Shown here one piece after another: positions 1 through 7,397 of a stretch of 9,352 bases of DNA. The notes under the pieces were generated by a model. That model had not been told where the DNA came from. It saw only the letters and a program-made list of their open reading frames with translations, and did no database searches. Every line of letters begins with the position of its first letter. The stretch's first letter is position 1. A program made the translations under genes and the position numbers. This stretch comes from Beijerinckiaceae bacterium (GTDB lineage: Bacteria; Pseudomonadota; Alphaproteobacteria; Rhizobiales; Beijerinckiaceae), in the NCBI GenBank assembly GCA_947380915.1, contig CANCSY010000112.1, positions 1 through 9,352 on the forward strand, written 5' to 3'.

Positions 1-900
1 ATCGTGAACCAGCTCGTCATGCCGGTGAAAACGGTGTTTGAAAAAAAGTATGGCGTGAAAATCAATTATGTCCGCGCCAACACCGGGGATGTGGTTCTGC
101 GCGTCCTCAACGAGTTTAAGGCGGGGCGGGTGCAATGCGATGTCTTCGACGGTTTGTCGACCGTCGCGACCCTTGTGCGAGAGCCGGGCGTCGTTCTCAA
201 ATGGACGCCGGACGAAGCTCGCGACTATCCCGCCGAGCGCGTCGATCCCCAGGGTTACTGGACCGCGACCTATCTCGCCGTCGCCGTTCCCGCAGTGAAC
301 ACTGATCTGGTGCCCGCCGGACAGGAGCCGCGCAACTGGGAAGACCTGCTCGCGCCCAAGTGGAAGGGCAAGATGGCCTGGAGCGTCAGCAATTCCAGCA
401 CCTCGGGCGCTGGCTTCGTCGGCACTGTGCTCGACGCCTGGGGTCGCGAGAAGGGGATGGATTATCTGAACCGTCTCGCGCAGCAAAATGTGACGAATAT
501 CCAGGTGGCGAGCCGTGAAATTCTCAATCAGGTCATCGCCGGCGAATATGCGATCGCCTTGCAGGTCAACAATCACCACGCCTCCATCAGCGCGCGCATG
601 GGGGCGCCGGTGAAATGGCTCAAGTTCAGTCCGGCCCAGGTGAACTCCGGCAACATTTCCGTCGTGCAAAAGGCGCCGCATCCCAACGCGGCCAAATTGC
701 TGGTGGATTTCCTCGTGTCCGCCGAGGGGCAGGCGATCTATCGCGACAATGGCTACATCCCTGCAAATCCAAAGGTCGCCGCGCTGGACGCTGACCTGAT
801 TCCCGATGGTAAGGAACTGGTCGGCAAGTTCTACACGCCGGAAAAAATCGACGAGGAACTCCCCAAATGGGAGAAAACCTTTCACGAGATTTTCCGTTAG
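1..900 (+). CDS. ABC transporter substrate-binding protein, iron(III)-type family (5' end missing)
   Basis: This is the 3' part of a periplasmic solute-binding protein of extracellular solute-binding family 1, in the branch usually annotated as iron(III) or 2-aminoethylphosphonate/polyamine binders. The reading frame is open from base 1, and the GTG at 4 reads best as an internal valine: the text begins inside the first beta-strand region (VNQLVMPV, then FEKKYGVKINYVRANTGDV), so the signal peptide and first strand lie outside the window. Family-like features are an early YWTATYLAVAVP segment followed by NTDLV, the hinge-side motif NWEDLLAPKWKGKMAW, and a C-terminal block (NAAKLLVDFLVSAEGQ, then the NGYIPANP segment). 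About 299 residues remain, close to a full mature protein. No permease or ATPase gene is visible; they would have to lie upstream. The gene converges on the giant minus-strand gene. Family assignment is firm; the ligand is not, because the paired tyrosines that would mark iron binding cannot be assigned with confidence. Confidence 0.88.
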   Translation: MVNQLVMPVKTVFEKKYGVKINYVRANTGDVVLRVLNEFKAGRVQCDVFDGLSTVATLVREPGVVLKWTPDEARDYPAERVDPQGYWTATYLAVAVPAVNTDLVPAGQEPRNWEDLLAPKWKGKMAWSVSNSSTSGAGFVGTVLDAWGREKGMDYLNRLAQQNVTNIQVASREILNQVIAGEYAIALQVNNHHASISARMGAPVKWLKFSPAQVNSGNISVVQKAPHPNAAKLLVDFLVSAEGQAIYRDNGYIPANPKVAALDADLIPDGKELVGKFYTPEKIDEELPKWEKTFHEIFR

Positions 901-932
901 AGCAAAATCCGATCAAGTTGCATGGCGCCGGA

Positions 933-953
933 GGGGCCACGTCTCGTGGCCCC
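933..953 (+). terminator. GC-rich hairpin after the substrate-binding protein gene
   Basis: A perfect 9-bp stem (GGGGCCACG at 933-941 with CGTGGCCCC at 945-953) closes a 3-base loop, 32 bases after the stop codon at 900. No run of T follows on the plus strand, so it is not a classic intrinsic terminator. It may protect the 3' end of the mRNA or assist termination. It may also belong to a dispersed palindromic element, since the preceding text (AGCAAAATCCGATCAAG, from 901) resembles repeats I associate with some Rhizobiales genomes; that last point is recollection, not a test. Confidence 0.45.
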
Positions 954-1081
954 CGTCACAAAAACCCGACCCAGGCATCGCGCGCTGCTTTTTGGCGGAC
1001 GGGACGTCCGGCCTCCCGAGGTTCGTCGCGTTGCAAACTGATGGGATTGCGATCTAGGCGCCAGATTTTTCTGATCCAAAC

Positions 1082-1117
1082 AAAAAGGGCGCGGTCCGAA
1101 AACCGCGCCCTTGTTCA
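1082..1117. terminator. Bidirectional intrinsic terminator between convergent genes
   Basis: An 11-bp perfect stem (AAGGGCGCGGT at 1085-1095 with ACCGCGCCCTT at 1102-1112) closes a 6-base loop. On the minus strand the stem is followed by TTTTTG (complement of 1081-1086), a proper U-tract placed about 25 bases past the stop of the giant gene. On the plus strand it is followed by a weaker T-rich stretch (TTGTTCATTTT). It should therefore terminate the minus-strand gene strongly, and plus-strand read-through from the substrate-binding protein gene less well. Confidence 0.85.
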
Positions 1118-1135
1118 TTTTGATCTGCCCAGGTC

Positions 1136-4100
1136 CTATTCGATGCGTCCGGCGGCATGGGCCAGCATCGTATAGACCTTGCCCTGATCGGAGATCAGAT
1201 AGCTGCGGCCGACGCTTCCATCGCGATCATCGCGTGCGACATCGGTGAGGACGCGCTCGAATTCCTGGGTGTAGCGATCAACCGTATCGCGGAAATCCGG
1301 ATCGGCGCTGTAGCGGCGACCGATTTCGTCGAAGGTCTGCTGGCCCTGGCCCTTGTAGATGCGGCGCGAGAAAGCGCGGCGCTCGTTGCGATAGTAGCGA
1401 TCCCAGGCGTCGACCACGGCCGCATGATCGACCATGCGGGAGATGTCGTGGGAGATAGTGTCGAGCGATTGGGACGCCCGCGCTTGCGGCTTCAGGGTCG
1501 AGCCTGCGGCGCCGGCATCGCCCTCATCCTGGGAGGCGCGGGCGAGGAGGTCGCTGAGCCAGCCCGGGCCCCGGTCCGGGGACATCCCGCGGATGGAGGC
1601 CGCCGTGGGGCTGCGCAGGCGTGACTGGTCATCGGCCACCACCGGCGCGATGGGCATCGGCGGCTCGGCGCGAGGCATGCGCGGCTTGTCGAGGGTGCGC
1701 TGGGGCTCGAGGCGCGGCGGCTCGACGCGCGTCTGCGGCATGGGCGCAGGCTCCGCCAGATCCAGATTGCGGCCCGACCGCTGCACGACCTCGGTCAGGT
1801 CGCTCAGGGCCTTGATCTGCTCGGACACGACGCGGCGCATGGCGGCGGCCTGTTCGGCGGATTCGCGCGGCAGGTCGGCGGCTCCGCGCTGCACTTCTTC
1901 GCGGGCCAGGTTGATCTCGTGATGGATTTCCTGCGCCACGCCGCGCATCTCTGTCGCAGAGGCGCGGAAGCGGTTCAGCGCATCGCCGAACAATTGCTGC
2001 ACCTCATGGCTCGCCGATTCATAGGCGTCGCGCATGGCGATGAGAGTCAGTTCACGCTCCTTCGAGGTCTCGTCGCGCACCAGGGCGAACTTCTCGTTGA
2101 GCGTGCCAACCACGTCTTCGCTTGAGCGAGCGAGCAGGGAGCCGATTTCGTTGGCGCGACGTTCGGCGTCAAGGAAGGCGCCTTCGATGAGGTTGTTGAA
2201 GGCCTTCATCACATTGTCGATGTCGCTGGTCTTCTTGTCGACGCTGGCAAGCAGGTCATACATCGAGCGGCGACGCGCCTCCAGGCTCTCTTCCAGTTCA
2301 CGCTGCGTGCGGTTGAGATCGGCCAGGGTCTGGCCAAGCTCCGCATTGTGGCCGCGCATGTGGTCGCCAAGCTGATCGATGCCGTTGACCGTGTTGGACG
2401 CGGTATGGTTGAGCGTGTTGATCTGGAAGGAGACCGAGCCAAGCGCGGTCTGGAGCTTCATCACGCTTTCGCTCAGAGAACCATCGATATTGCCGAGATT
2501 CTGGTCCGTGACGGTGATCAGTCGACGCAGGGTCTCGCCCGTCGACTCCAGCTTGGAAAGCGTGGACGAGAACTCACTTTCGATCTGCGCGCCCAGCGTC
2601 ATCAGGCTGTGAGCGGAGTTCGAAGCGCTCTGTTCGATGGCTTCGCGCAGGGTATGCGACGTGACCTCGGCCACTTCCATCAACCCGTTCGATGTCGCCG
2701 AGATGGCGTTGGTGAACTGGTGCTGCTTTTCGGTGAGGTGCTCGACGATGGCGCTGGCGCGGCCCTCGATCGTGTTGGTGACGATCTCGCCCAGCTTCAC
2801 GACTTCGCTGGAGAGTTCGGCGCCGGTCGTCGACACGCTGTTGAGCGTCTCGGTCATGTTGCGAGCGGTCGTGTCCAGCAAGGTGTGCAACTCGCTGGCG
2901 CGGGCGCCCATGTTGTCGTTGACGATGCGGCTGGCGCTATCCAGCGTCTCGTGAATGACGCGGGCGTGTTCGGTGATGGCCTCGGTGATCTGCGCCGACC
3001 GGTCATCCATGGAGCCGACGCCGGCTTCCACGGCCTTCTGCATTTCCTCGATGCGGGCGGTGAGGGTCTTGCTGAGGCCCTCGATGTTGTTGGCGAGGAC
3101 TTCCTCAAGGGCTGCGGGGTCGAGCATCCCCTTGACCTCTTGCAGGCCGCTGCCAATGCTCCGGGCGATTTCCAGCGCATTGGTCGCCAGCGACTCCGAG
3201 AAGTTCTTCGAGCGGATTTCGAGGCCGGTGTCGATCCGCTGCACGAGGCTTTCGAGGGAGTTGGTGACTTCCTGCGTGCGCATGGTGGTGCGCTGCTCGA
3301 AGTCCTCGATCTTGCTGTCGAGCCCGGTTTCGATGCGGCTCACGAGGGTCTCGATCGCTTGCGAGGCGTCCTGCGTGCGCGTGGCGCTGCGCTGCGCGAA
3401 ATCCTCGATCTTGCTGTCAAGGCCGGTTTCGATGCGGCTCACGAGAGTCTCGAGCGAGGTCGCGACATCCTTTGTACGCACTGCGGTGCGCTGCTCGAAA
3501 TCCTCGATCTTGCCATCGAGGCCGTTTTCGATACGACTCACGAGAGTCTCGAGCGAGGTCGAGACATCCAGCGTGCGCACGGCGGTGCGCTGCTCGAAGT
3601 CCTCGATCTTTCCATCGAGGCCGGTTTCGATGCGGTTCACGAGGGTCTCGAGCGAAGTCGAGACATCCTGGGTGCGCATGACCGTGCGGCGCTCGAATTC
3701 ATCAACCTGCTTGTCGAACACCGCCGCAGCTTCGCGGGTGCGCTCGCCGAGCTTTTCGTTGAAGGCTGCGCCATGGGTCGTGAACGTGTCTTCCAGGGTG
3801 GCCAGCTTTTCGTTCACATCGCCGCTGAAGCGGTTCGACTGCTCTGCGAGTTGGTCGGCCAGCACATCGCCCAGAGAGACGACGCCTGTCTTGAAGTCGA
3901 CGAAGCGCGCCGAGAGGCTTTCGGCGACACGCTCGGAGTGCACGGCCATGGCCGAAATGACTTCGTTGGTAGCGTCGGCGAAATTCGAGCCCGCCGCATT
4001 CGCATGTTCCCCGAGCGCTTCACGCAGGAACTGGCGATGGGTTTCGAGCTGGCTGCTCATCTCCAGATGGACCGCTTCGATCTCCTCGCGGGTCGTGGAA

Positions 4101-7100
4101 ACGTGGCCTGACAGTTCCGCCGTGACGCGGTTGCTGATGTCCAGCAGATCCTGCCCGGTCGAGGAAAGCGTCGAACGCGCCAGTTCCGTCTGCGTCTCGA
4201 CAAGCCTTGCGAGGTGCTCGCCGGATTCGCTGAGATCGCGGCTGCTCGCCATGATCGTGGCGTGAACGGACGCGATCCGGGCGCCGATGGTGGCCGCGAC
4301 TTCGTCGCCAGCTTCAATGAAGCCGCCGCGGGAGTCGTGCAGGGCCTCGCGCACCGCAGTGATGTTTTCAAGCAGCGAGGCAATGAGCGATTCGCCGGCG
4401 TCGTTGAGTTGTGTCTGCTGCTGCATGAGAGCAGCCCGGGCGGCTTCGGTATTCTCGGCCATTGCGGCCGCGATCTGGTCGCTGGTGTCGGAGACCGCCT
4501 GCTGCGAGGACAGCAAAGTCTGGCGCAAGCCCTCCACCCGGTCGGTGAAAGTCTGGGCGGTCTCGCCGCTCACCTGGGTCAGCGACTGGCGTAGCGCCTC
4601 GACCTGTTCCGTGAAGGCTCGGGCGGTGTCGTCGCTGGTGCTGTTCAAAGCGTTCCTGAGCGCATCCGTGCGCTCGGCGAAGGCGCTGGTCGTCATGTCG
4701 CTGACGTCGGTCAGGGACTGGCGCAGGGCTTCGACGCGATCCGTGAAGGTGAGCGATGTGCTGTCCCCGACATAAGTCAGAGCTTGACGCAGCGCCTCGA
4801 CGCGCTCGGTGAAGCTCCGTGTCGTCTCGTCGCTCACCTCGATGAGGGAGTTGCGCAGGGCGTCGGCGCGCTCGGTGAAGCTCGCTGCGCTGCTGTCGCT
4901 GACTTCGCTCAGGCTGTGGCGCAGGCTCTCGACGCGATCCGAGAATGTGCGCACCGTCTCGTCGCTGACCACGGCCATCAGTTGGCGCGAGTTCTCGAAG
5001 GCCGTGCAGACCTCGTTGGTCTTTTCGGTGAAGCTCGCTGCGAGCTGGTCGCTGGTCTGGGCGAGGGTCGCCTGAGAATCGTTGAGGATGTCGCGCAGGG
5101 CGACGGTGCGATGGGCTATGGCTGATTCCACATGGGCGGCGGCGTTGAGAACCTCGTCGCGAGATCCGGCGATGGCCTTGCTGAAGGCGGCCGTGCGGAC
5201 ATCCATGTCGCCAGCCACTTCGGCGCCTGCAGTCGAGATGGCGGACCGCGCCTCGGCAGCGGCGTCGGCGATGGCCCTGCGGTGTTCGTCAAGGGAGCCC
5301 TGCAGGGCTTCATTGGCGGTTGCCAGATCCAGGCTCGTGACCCGGACGGTTTCGTTGAAAGCGTTGACGCGGGCTTCCAGCAGGGTCGAGACATTGGTGC
5401 TCGTCTCGGCCAACTGATCGCGCGAGATCAGGAAGATATCCTTCACCTTGTTGACGTTGTCTGCGAGTGCGTTCTCGATTTCGGCGCTCGTCATGGTCAG
5501 GTCGGTGCGGGCGCGGCTGGTCAGTTCCTCCAACTCGCGGTTGCGCGCGACGAAGAGTTCCTCGAGGTGCCTGTTGTGATCGCTCAGCGCCTGGGCGGAT
5601 CCATGGAAGATCTGGGCCGCGCTGTCGGTACGCTCGCCGATCATGATGGAAATGTTCTGGCAGGTGGCGTTCAGCGTGTTCGACAGATCCTCGCGAGCGC
5701 GCTCGGTCAGATCTTCAAGCTCGCGGTTGCGGGTGTCGAAGAGAGATTCGAGGTGCCTGTTGTGCTCGATGAGCGCCTGGGTGGAGGTTTCGAAGATCTG
5801 CGATGCATTGCCGGTACGCTCGGCGAGCATGGTCGAAATGCGCTCGCCGGAGTTGGTGAGCGTGTCGGCAAGTTCCTGCGCCTGGATGATCACCGAGCTA
5901 TGGATCCGCTCGCTTGTTTCCGCGAAGCGGGAAATGAGGCCATCGCCACGCTCGGAAATGGTGTCGGCGATTCGCGCCGTCGCCGCATCGATGCGATCGC
6001 CGATGGCGTTGGAGCAGATCTGCAGCTGTTGTTCGACGGATTCGGCGCGATCATTGATGGTTGAGTCAAAGAGCTTGGTCGAATCAAACAGGCGAGTCGT
6101 GATGGCTTCGCCCGTTTGCGTCAGTTTCTGGATGAAGCCTTCACCCTGGACGCTGAGCGTGACGACCATTTCTTCGCCGGCGGCGCGCAGCTGGTTGGTG
6201 ATGTCGTCCGCATGGCCGCCGAGCAGGACGTTCACGTGAACGCCCGCCTCATTGACCTGTTCGGCGATGCGCGATCCCGCCTGCGCGACTTCGCGGGAAA
6301 TCATTTCCTGTGCGCTGGTGACGGACTGGCGCACACGGTCCGCATTGGTGACGATGGCCTCGCGCTCGGAGGAGAGTTCGTCGATGAGGGCGCGCATGCG
6401 CCTCTCATTGTCCGCATAGGAGCGTTCGAGGTTGGAGACCTCGTTATGCACCATCAATTCGAGTTCGCCGGCGCGCGCCAGGGCGCGCTCGACGCCATCG
6501 CCCATGGAGGCTATCTCGCGGCGAATCGCCTGCGAGAGAATCATCACCTGCTCGGTGGTGAAGCTGTCGGGGTCGGCGAGCCGCACCGCCACTTCACCCA
6601 TGGAGCGCGCCGTGTGGCGCATTTCCTGAACCCGCTGGGTCAGGGTCGCGATCATGAAAAAGAAAGCTACGGGGCCAACGGCGGCCAGAGCGAGCATCGC
6701 CATCGCGGCCTGATCGAACGGGCCGCTTCTTGCGCCAAGGGCATAGACGCCCACCATTGCGAGCCAGCCGACCGACAGGCCCGCGGCGATGACTTGCGCG
6801 GTCCGGCTCGGGCGGTATTGCAGCGCCTGAAGGATCTGGCCGACCGAACGGCGGTCGTCATTGGCGGGCCGTGAGGAGGGGGAGACTGGCGGGGGATCGA
6901 TATCGGCCCGGCGGCGGGCGAAGTCGGAGCCGCCGTCCGCAGTCAAGGGGCGTCTTGTCAAGTCCTGGGAATCGTCAACTTTCGGCAGACGCAGGGAGTC
7001 CGTCCGGCGCTGGTCGGCCTCACCCCGCAGATCCTGGGGGGTGAGGTTCAAAGCTTCCTCGATCGCGGACATGGTTGCGTCAGCACCGTCCAACTTCGCG

Positions 7101-7201
7101 TCGGCGGCGATCATAGGGTCTATGCGCGCGCGCAGAGCGCGGATGCGATCTTCGACTTGAGCAGCCTCGGAGTCCTCCGTCGGCTTCTGTTGTGTCGCCA
7201 T
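1136..7201 (-). CDS. gpr: GPR/RgsE-like growth-pole ring protein: giant membrane-anchored coiled-coil protein, 2021 aa
   Basis: What is seen: a 2021-residue protein with a charged N-terminus (1 to about 135), two hydrophobic segments at about 137-156 and 166-187, then some 1600 residues of Ala/Glu/Arg/Thr/Ser-rich helix with hardly any proline. Within the helix are a 62-residue duplication (461-584), seven 22-residue repeats (745-898) and five 33-residue repeats (1163-1327). A proline-rich linker follows (about 1816-1910), then a compact C-terminal domain (about 1911-2021; DAWDRYYRNERRAFSRRIY, ending AAGRIE). The positive charges flanking the two membrane segments suggest both ends are cytoplasmic. 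Known of the family: Agrobacterium tumefaciens GPR (about 2100 aa, apolipoprotein-like) forms a ring at the growing pole, and Sinorhizobium RgsE is its counterpart; Caulobacter TipN has a similar plan. Inference: this protein organises unipolar growth. The start at 7201 (MATQQK) is preferred because GAGGCGG lies upstream on the minus strand (7208-7214) with 9 bases between GAGG and ATG. An in-frame ATG at 7282 has no comparable site and would add a proline-rich, unfamily-like leader. The gene stands alone, convergent with its left neighbour and divergent from its right one. Assignment rests on architecture and size, not on an alignment. Confidence 0.8.
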   Translation of the reverse strand: MATQQKPTEDSEAAQVEDRIRALRARIDPMIAADAKLDGADATMSAIEEALNLTPQDLRGEADQRRTDSLRLPKVDDSQDLTRRPLTADGGSDFARRRADIDPPPVSPSSRPANDDRRSVGQILQALQYRPSRTAQVIAAGLSVGWLAMVGVYALGARSGPFDQAAMAMLALAAVGPVAFFFMIATLTQRVQEMRHTARSMGEVAVRLADPDSFTTEQVMILSQAIRREIASMGDGVERALARAGELELMVHNEVSNLERSYADNERRMRALIDELSSEREAIVTNADRVRQSVTSAQEMISREVAQAGSRIAEQVNEAGVHVNVLLGGHADDITNQLRAAGEEMVVTLSVQGEGFIQKLTQTGEAITTRLFDSTKLFDSTINDRAESVEQQLQICSNAIGDRIDAATARIADTISERGDGLISRFAETSERIHSSVIIQAQELADTLTNSGERISTMLAERTGNASQIFETSTQALIEHNRHLESLFDTRNRELEDLTERAREDLSNTLNATCQNISIMIGERTDSAAQIFHGSAQALSDHNRHLEELFVARNRELEELTSRARTDLTMTSAEIENALADNVNKVKDIFLISRDQLAETSTNVSTLLEARVNAFNETVRVTSLDLATANEALQGSLDEHRRAIADAAAEARSAISTAGAEVAGDMDVRTAAFSKAIAGSRDEVLNAAAHVESAIAHRTVALRDILNDSQATLAQTSDQLAASFTEKTNEVCTAFENSRQLMAVVSDETVRTFSDRVESLRHSLSEVSDSSAASFTERADALRNSLIEVSDETTRSFTERVEALRQALTYVGDSTSLTFTDRVEALRQSLTDVSDMTTSAFAERTDALRNALNSTSDDTARAFTEQVEALRQSLTQVSGETAQTFTDRVEGLRQTLLSSQQAVSDTSDQIAAAMAENTEAARAALMQQQTQLNDAGESLIASLLENITAVREALHDSRGGFIEAGDEVAATIGARIASVHATIMASSRDLSESGEHLARLVETQTELARSTLSSTGQDLLDISNRVTAELSGHVSTTREEIEAVHLEMSSQLETHRQFLREALGEHANAAGSNFADATNEVISAMAVHSERVAESLSARFVDFKTGVVSLGDVLADQLAEQSNRFSGDVNEKLATLEDTFTTHGAAFNEKLGERTREAAAVFDKQVDEFERRTVMRTQDVSTSLETLVNRIETGLDGKIEDFEQRTAVRTLDVSTSLETLVSRIENGLDGKIEDFEQRTAVRTKDVATSLETLVSRIETGLDSKIEDFAQRSATRTQDASQAIETLVSRIETGLDSKIEDFEQRTTMRTQEVTNSLESLVQRIDTGLEIRSKNFSESLATNALEIARSIGSGLQEVKGMLDPAALEEVLANNIEGLSKTLTARIEEMQKAVEAGVGSMDDRSAQITEAITEHARVIHETLDSASRIVNDNMGARASELHTLLDTTARNMTETLNSVSTTGAELSSEVVKLGEIVTNTIEGRASAIVEHLTEKQHQFTNAISATSNGLMEVAEVTSHTLREAIEQSASNSAHSLMTLGAQIESEFSSTLSKLESTGETLRRLITVTDQNLGNIDGSLSESVMKLQTALGSVSFQINTLNHTASNTVNGIDQLGDHMRGHNAELGQTLADLNRTQRELEESLEARRRSMYDLLASVDKKTSDIDNVMKAFNNLIEGAFLDAERRANEIGSLLARSSEDVVGTLNEKFALVRDETSKERELTLIAMRDAYESASHEVQQLFGDALNRFRASATEMRGVAQEIHHEINLAREEVQRGAADLPRESAEQAAAMRRVVSEQIKALSDLTEVVQRSGRNLDLAEPAPMPQTRVEPPRLEPQRTLDKPRMPRAEPPMPIAPVVADDQSRLRSPTAASIRGMSPDRGPGWLSDLLARASQDEGDAGAAGSTLKPQARASQSLDTISHDISRMVDHAAVVDAWDRYYRNERRAFSRRIYKGQGQQTFDEIGRRYSADPDFRDTVDRYTQEFERVLTDVARDDRDGSVGRSYLISDQGKVYTMLAHAAGRIE
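3221..3715 (-). repeat. Five tandem 99-bp (33-residue) repeats inside the giant coiled-coil gene
   Basis: Units run downward from 3715 in exact 99-base steps (3715, 3616, 3517, 3418, 3319), encoding residues 1163-1327. Each unit reads roughly D-x-K-I-E-D-F-E-Q-R-T, then RT, then a SLETLVSRIETGL-like end. RT at unit positions 14-15, L25, RI at 28-29 and GL at 32-33 are nearly invariant. A sixth, degenerate unit (3122-3220) follows. Nucleotide similarity is visibly high between the units, for example the shared CCTCGATCTT block at 3304, 3403, 3502 and 3601, pointing to fairly recent tandem duplication or gene conversion. Thirty-three is three hendecads (11-mers). Confidence 0.93.
4508..4969 (-). 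repeat. Seven tandem 66-bp (22-residue) repeats inside the giant coiled-coil gene
   Basis: Seven uninterrupted 22-residue units (residues 745-898) start downward at 4969, 4903, 4837 and so on in 66-base steps. The pattern is VSDET...F(T/S)(E/D)RVEALRQSL: F at unit position 9, acidic at 11, R at 12 (Q in unit six), L16, R17 and L20. A 22-residue amphipathic period (two hendecads) is the signature of apolipoprotein A/E-type helices. These units are more diverged at DNA level than the 33-residue set, suggesting an older expansion. Confidence 0.92.
5450..5821 (-). repeat. 62-residue (186-bp) tandem duplication inside the giant coiled-coil gene
   Basis: Two adjacent copies (residues 461-522 and 523-584) share ERT...QIF, the HNRHLE(S/E)LF block, RNRELE(D/E)LT and RAR(E/T)DL. 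The matching CGGTACGCTC text falls at 5812 and 5626, exactly 186 bases apart. Similarity fades over the last third of the second copy. The 62-residue period is not a multiple of 11, unlike the other two repeat sets, so it probably arose separately. Confidence 0.88.
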
Positions 7202-7207
7202 GTCAAA

Positions 7208-7214
7208 CCGCCTC
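7208..7214 (-). promoter_or_regulatory. Ribosome binding site deciding the start of the giant gene
   Basis: On the minus strand this reads GAGGCGG, with 9 bases between GAGG and the ATG at 7201. No similar site precedes the in-frame ATG at 7282, so it decides the start. Confidence 0.7.
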
Positions 7215-7290
7215 ACGTAAACAAACGCATGCGCCGCCGATGCTGGCGGCTCTGGCTGATCGGCGGGGTGGCCGCCCGGCAATCAGCTTT

Positions 7291-7298
7291 TTAACCAT
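7291..7298. promoter_or_regulatory. CtrA-like half site TTAACCAT upstream of the polarity gene
   Basis: The plus strand reads TTAACCAT, the 8-base half-site form described for the alphaproteobacterial cell-cycle regulator CtrA. It lies 90 bases upstream of the giant gene's start. Two further TTAA words occur at 7346-7349 and 7362-7365, but 12 bases apart rather than the canonical 7, so a full TTAA-N7-TTAA site is absent. Cell-cycle control would suit a polarity gene; this is inference from a short motif. Confidence 0.35.
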
Positions 7299-7312
7299 TT
7301 GGAAATGTACCC

Positions 7313-7337
7313 GCCCGTTCATCGAAATGAAACGGGC
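7313..7337. promoter_or_regulatory. Stable hairpin with CGAA tetraloop upstream of the polarity gene
   Basis: GCCCGTT (7313-7319) pairs with AACGGGC (7331-7337); inside, CAT (7320-7322) pairs with ATG (7327-7329) around a CGAA tetraloop (GNRA-like on neither strand), leaving A7330 bulged. No T-run follows on either strand, so it is not a standard terminator. It could sit in the 5' leader of the giant gene or be a protein-binding dyad. Confidence 0.4.
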
Positions 7338-7382
7338 CCGAACTGTTAAACGCAAACGTCGTTAACGCCTGTTTCACCATAG

Positions 7383-7397
7383 GAGAAGATTCTTCTC
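7383..7397. promoter_or_regulatory. 15-bp palindrome, possible operator
   Basis: GAGAAGA (7383-7389) and TCTTCTC (7391-7397) form a perfect dyad around a single T, in the divergent control region. It does not match the LexA, CIRCE, RirA or Irr boxes as I know them. Its binding protein, if any, is unknown. Confidence 0.3.

Noticed and set aside
1..900. Treating GTG at base 4 as the true start of the substrate-binding protein
   Set aside because: The protein would then lack a signal peptide and begin mid-domain; the frame is open to the window edge, so it is a truncated gene.
3221..3715. CRISPR-like or satellite array
   Set aside because: The 99-base units are contiguous, in frame and lack unique spacers; they encode helical protein repeats.
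2348..4111. A 587-codon open frame on the plus strand, opposite the giant gene
   Set aside because: It is an antisense shadow: the high-GC codon pattern and the tandem repeats of the minus-strand gene keep this frame open. Its translation has no recognisable family and merely mirrors the repeats.
7202..7282. Upstream ATG at 7282 as the start of the giant gene
   Set aside because: The extra 27 residues are proline-rich and unlike the family N-terminus, there is no ribosome site, and the CtrA-like site would fall 9 bases upstream. The ATG at 7201 has a good GAGG.
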